The notes under the pieces are model-generated. The model worked only from the letters and a program-made list of their open reading frames with translations. It had not been told where the DNA came from and did not search any database. Position numbers and translations under genes: made by a program. A stretch of 64,000 nucleotides of DNA from Macrostomum hystrix. Taxonomy: Eukaryota; Platyhelminthes; Macrostomidae. This document shows positions 44,690 through 64,000 of this stretch, one piece after another. Numbering within the stretch: position 1 is the stretch's first letter; every line of letters starts with the position of its first letter. Location of the stretch: the NCBI GenBank assembly GCA_950097015.1, contig CATNEN010000038.1:1-64000 (forward strand), given 5' to 3'.

Positions 44690-45382
44690 TCACCGCACTC
44701 AGTCTCAGTGCTGCTTGGGTTGGGGGCCAGTAGACAGTCTAGGGGTTTGGGCTGTGTACATTCACGGCTTGAAATACAATGTACAGTCTGGGGCTTCGGC
44801 GCCCGGGGAAGGGAGGGGGTGGCTGTAATAAAATTTGGCCCGCAGAGTGGCGGAGGGGAGTTGGGGTGGCTGTCCTCGGAAAACAAAAAGTGACTCACTT
44901 TGAGATGATGCAGCTTTGCTCTGGATTGAGTAGAGATGTTCAAAATTGACAGCATTGTTGGAAAACATGTAAAGTGTAAGTGGATCAAATTTGGAGAAAA
45001 TCTGACAAAGTGGGGCGACGATATGTCGAATTGAGTGATTTTTTGACGATTTTTGAGCAGTTTTTTGCACTTTTGAGCAGGAAGGAAATGATTTTTCGGG
45101 AATTTGAGTAGCCTATTGCACTCAGCGTAGGTGGTTTTAGGTATGTGCAAAGTTTGGTGCGATTTGGTTGAGCGGTTTCGGCGTCTATAAAGACAAAAGG
45201 TTGCACACAGACAGACAGACAGACAGACAGAGTTTTCACTTTTATATATATAGATTTTTTGTTTTAATAATTTTCAGTTGAATCAGTACTACAGGCCAAG
45301 ATTAAGTTAAAAGCTGCTCCATGCATAAAAGCTCATTTAATGCCATATTGCTGCTTGAATAACAGATAAGCACTTAAACAAA

Positions 45383-62068
<16,686 letters not shown>

Positions 62069-62850
62069 CGCTGAGGATTGCTGCTACTGTGCTCACTGCT
62101 CAAATAAGTAGCCAGCTGGTTGTTTCCTTGCAGTTTTTCTGTTGTTTGGATACTATTGATAATTTCCAGAACCAGATTTATATTCTGCAATCGAAATCCG
62201 TAAGTTCAATCAGTTGAATGTGTCTGATTTCCCTGGATTGTATGCCTACCGATTTTTCTTCAGATTTCCTAAAAATTCAAACCATTTTTTCAAATATGTA
62301 ACTTTCACCTGTATTTATAATTAACCAGGTTCTTTGCCCTGCTGGAAGTCAGTTGTTATTTAACCAGTGTCAAATCAGTTTTGTTTAAATTAGTCCTGTT
62401 AATTTGCTGTACAGTATAGTGCTGGATTCAGTGTAGTCGATCAAATTCAAAAAATATTTTTTTATTAGTTGAATAACTAAATAAATTTTTGTCTTTTGAT
62501 GTTTTTGCAATATATTATTTTACCCTTATTAGACTACTGACATTTTTAATCAGTAGTATTGTCTGCGAATGTTTATTTTGGAGATTTTTTATCTGAATCG
62601 CGGCAATATTTATATTTTCTCTCGCTTCTCACTCTACCTTTGAGTTTGTTCATCACTTCAATTATTTTGTTCATTTGGCTGTTGATCAAAAAATGTTTAA
62701 AGTTTTGCTTTATTCATTTTTCTTGATTATTTTTTGCGACAGAATTCTGTCAAAAATTAAGTAGCTACAGTGCGCGTTGTGCTATTTTTGCAACGCTGGT
62801 TTAAAGAGGATAACCGATATCTCTTTCATTATATTCTTACTACTTCTGAC
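62069..62850 (+). other. 3' flank of the ORP gene
   Basis: AT-rich, with an AATAAA at 62480-62485, about 412 nt after the ORP stop, as the likely polyadenylation signal. No other gene seen. Confidence 0.45.
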
Positions 62851-62859
62851 TCAACCCCA

Positions 62860-63300
62860 TTACAAGCCAATCAGATGCGCTTCGCCCTCTCACCGACCCA
62901 CCCCCATAACCAGCCAATCAGATGCGCTGCGCCCTCTCACTGACCCACCCCTCATAACCAGCCAATCAGATGCGCTGCGCCCTCTCACCGACCCACCCCT
63001 ATAACCAGCCAATCAGATGCGCTGCGCCATCTCACCGACCCACCCCCATAACCAGCCAATCAGATGCGCTGCGCCATCTCACCGACCCACCCCCATAACC
63101 AGCCAATCAGATGCGCTGCGCCCTCTCACTGACCCACCCCCATAACCAGCCAATCAGATGCGCTGCGCCCTCTCACTGACCCACCCCCATAACCAGCCAA
63201 TCAGATGCGCTGCGCCCTCTCACTGACCCACCCCCATAACCAGCCAATCGGATGAACTGCGCCCTCTCACTGACCAACCCTCCTATCCAGCCAATCAGGT
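62860..63300. repeat. 47-bp minisatellite with CCAAT boxes
   Basis: About nine copies of a 47-bp unit containing AACCAGCCAATCAGATGCG and CTGCGCCCTCTCACTGACC. Each copy has CCAATCAG. It is intergenic, about 0.8 kb downstream of the ORP stop. Confidence 0.94.
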
Positions 63301-64000
63301 AACACGGCGCCACTCCCTGTCGATCAACTGTTTCCACACAAAATAATGCACATCAAAACCACCTCAAGATTGTTACCATGACAACCTGTTTAAGATCCTA
63401 TGCTACGATTCAATGCTCTAAGAGTTGCAATAGCAATAGATCTAAAAGTGGCATTTTGTTAATTGGTTGCCCAGTCAATAAAACTGTTGATTGACATTTT
63501 TTATTTTAGTCTAACATCTCTGCTTGTGTTAGTAGATTATGCTACTTGTTTTTAGTAGTATAAGCTGTATTTTATTGCCGTATATCAAATTATATTATTT
63601 GTCACATTGACTTGTACTCGCATGACCAAGTAGTGTTGTGGAGTCTTGATTAACAGTACCCGCCTAATGCTACTGCGTCTGTGATTATTTATATTATTGA
63701 TATTATTATGATTGTTTGAGTTCAAATAAATAAACTGAATTATTTAATTATTGCATATTTTCGAGCTAAATATTCAGTTCTCTCTTTTATAATCATTTTT
63801 TGATGAAGCTTCAGCTGACCCATTCCTGAAGTTGAGTGCAGATTTACAACCAGTAGCCCAGTGGCTTTGTACAGCTGACGTCATGAGCAGAACTCAAAAT
63901 CTGATTTTTGCCGTAGATCTAAAGTAAAAACTTAACAATGCATTTTTTAAAATGGAACAAAAAACAACCGATTTCAGATCCCGCAGCTCAGCGCGTGAAT
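63301..64000. other. AT-rich spacer to window edge
   Basis: Nothing recognised on either strand. A 3' splice-like TTTCAG lies at about 63971-63976 near the window edge, too close to judge. Confidence 0.35.

Larger units (their letters stand above)
43341..45254 (-). mobile_element. Helitron, non-autonomous, helicase fragment only
   Basis: On the minus strand the element starts TCTATATATATAAAAG after an A (5' end at 45254), followed by a CTGT repeat and a CTTTATAGACGCCGAAACCG block typical of Helitron 5' ends. It ends ...AAAGCTAG before a T (3' end at 43341), with a GCCC...GGGC hairpin about 10 nt inside the end. Insertion between A and T and the CTAG end fit Helitron rules. It retains only the C-terminal helicase and has no Rep nuclease. 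A hAT-type MITE sits near its 3' end. Its 5' end is 128 bp upstream of the ORP start codon, in opposite orientation. Confidence 0.88.

Overview
This is a nuclear window from an invertebrate animal. It has spliced genes of metazoan families (beta-tubulin, a seven-repeat protocadherin, an ORP9/10/11-type oxysterol-binding-protein-related gene, a ZMYM/QRICH1-type DUF3504 gene, an aquaporin-11-like gene). Exons are GC-rich and intergenic DNA is AT-rich. About thirty unrelated minisatellites are scattered through introns and spacers. Very repeat-rich DNA, short core introns and 3' splice sites just upstream of start codons would suit a flatworm such as Macrostomum, but the species is an inference and not shown.

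Layout. 1-1408: 3'-truncated aquaporin-11-like gene (minus). 1409-4490: spacer with a tRNA-derived SINE and minisatellites. 4963-6503: complete three-exon beta-tubulin (minus). 6838-7105: second SINE family. 7720-9200: two-exon, 142-residue polyglutamine protein of unknown function (minus), with a 27-bp minisatellite filling its intron. 10.2-12.4 kb: 16-bp minisatellite with an internal duplication. 13853-17283: three-exon delta-protocadherin-like gene (minus). 17.3-29.6 kb: gene-poor spacer with arrays, a terminal-inverted-repeat MITE and another SINE copy. 29653-32696: ZMYM/QRICH1-like gene (minus) built on a Crypton-derived domain. 33188-40383: inverted-repeat element whose right arm was split by a Ty3/gypsy retrotransposon (34705-40216) with matching LTRs but a deleted, frameshifted pol. 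41752-42544: another inverted-repeat element. 43341-45254: truncated Helitron carrying a hAT-type MITE. 45383-62068: complete 13-exon ORP gene (plus). 62.1-64 kb: spacer with a CCAAT-rich minisatellite.

The host genes belong to unrelated pathways (water/solute transport, cytoskeleton, adhesion, chromatin, lipid exchange) and do not form a functional cluster. Shared features are more telling. Introns of 71-243 nt hold no array, while every intron of 365 nt or more holds a tandem array with its own unit or, in one case, a SINE. All six gene starts lie 2-17 nt downstream of a CAG that could serve as a 3' splice site, which suggests spliced-leader trans-splicing. The retrotransposon has a textbook -1 frameshift signal: slippery heptamer, 8-nt spacer and a predicted pseudoknot.
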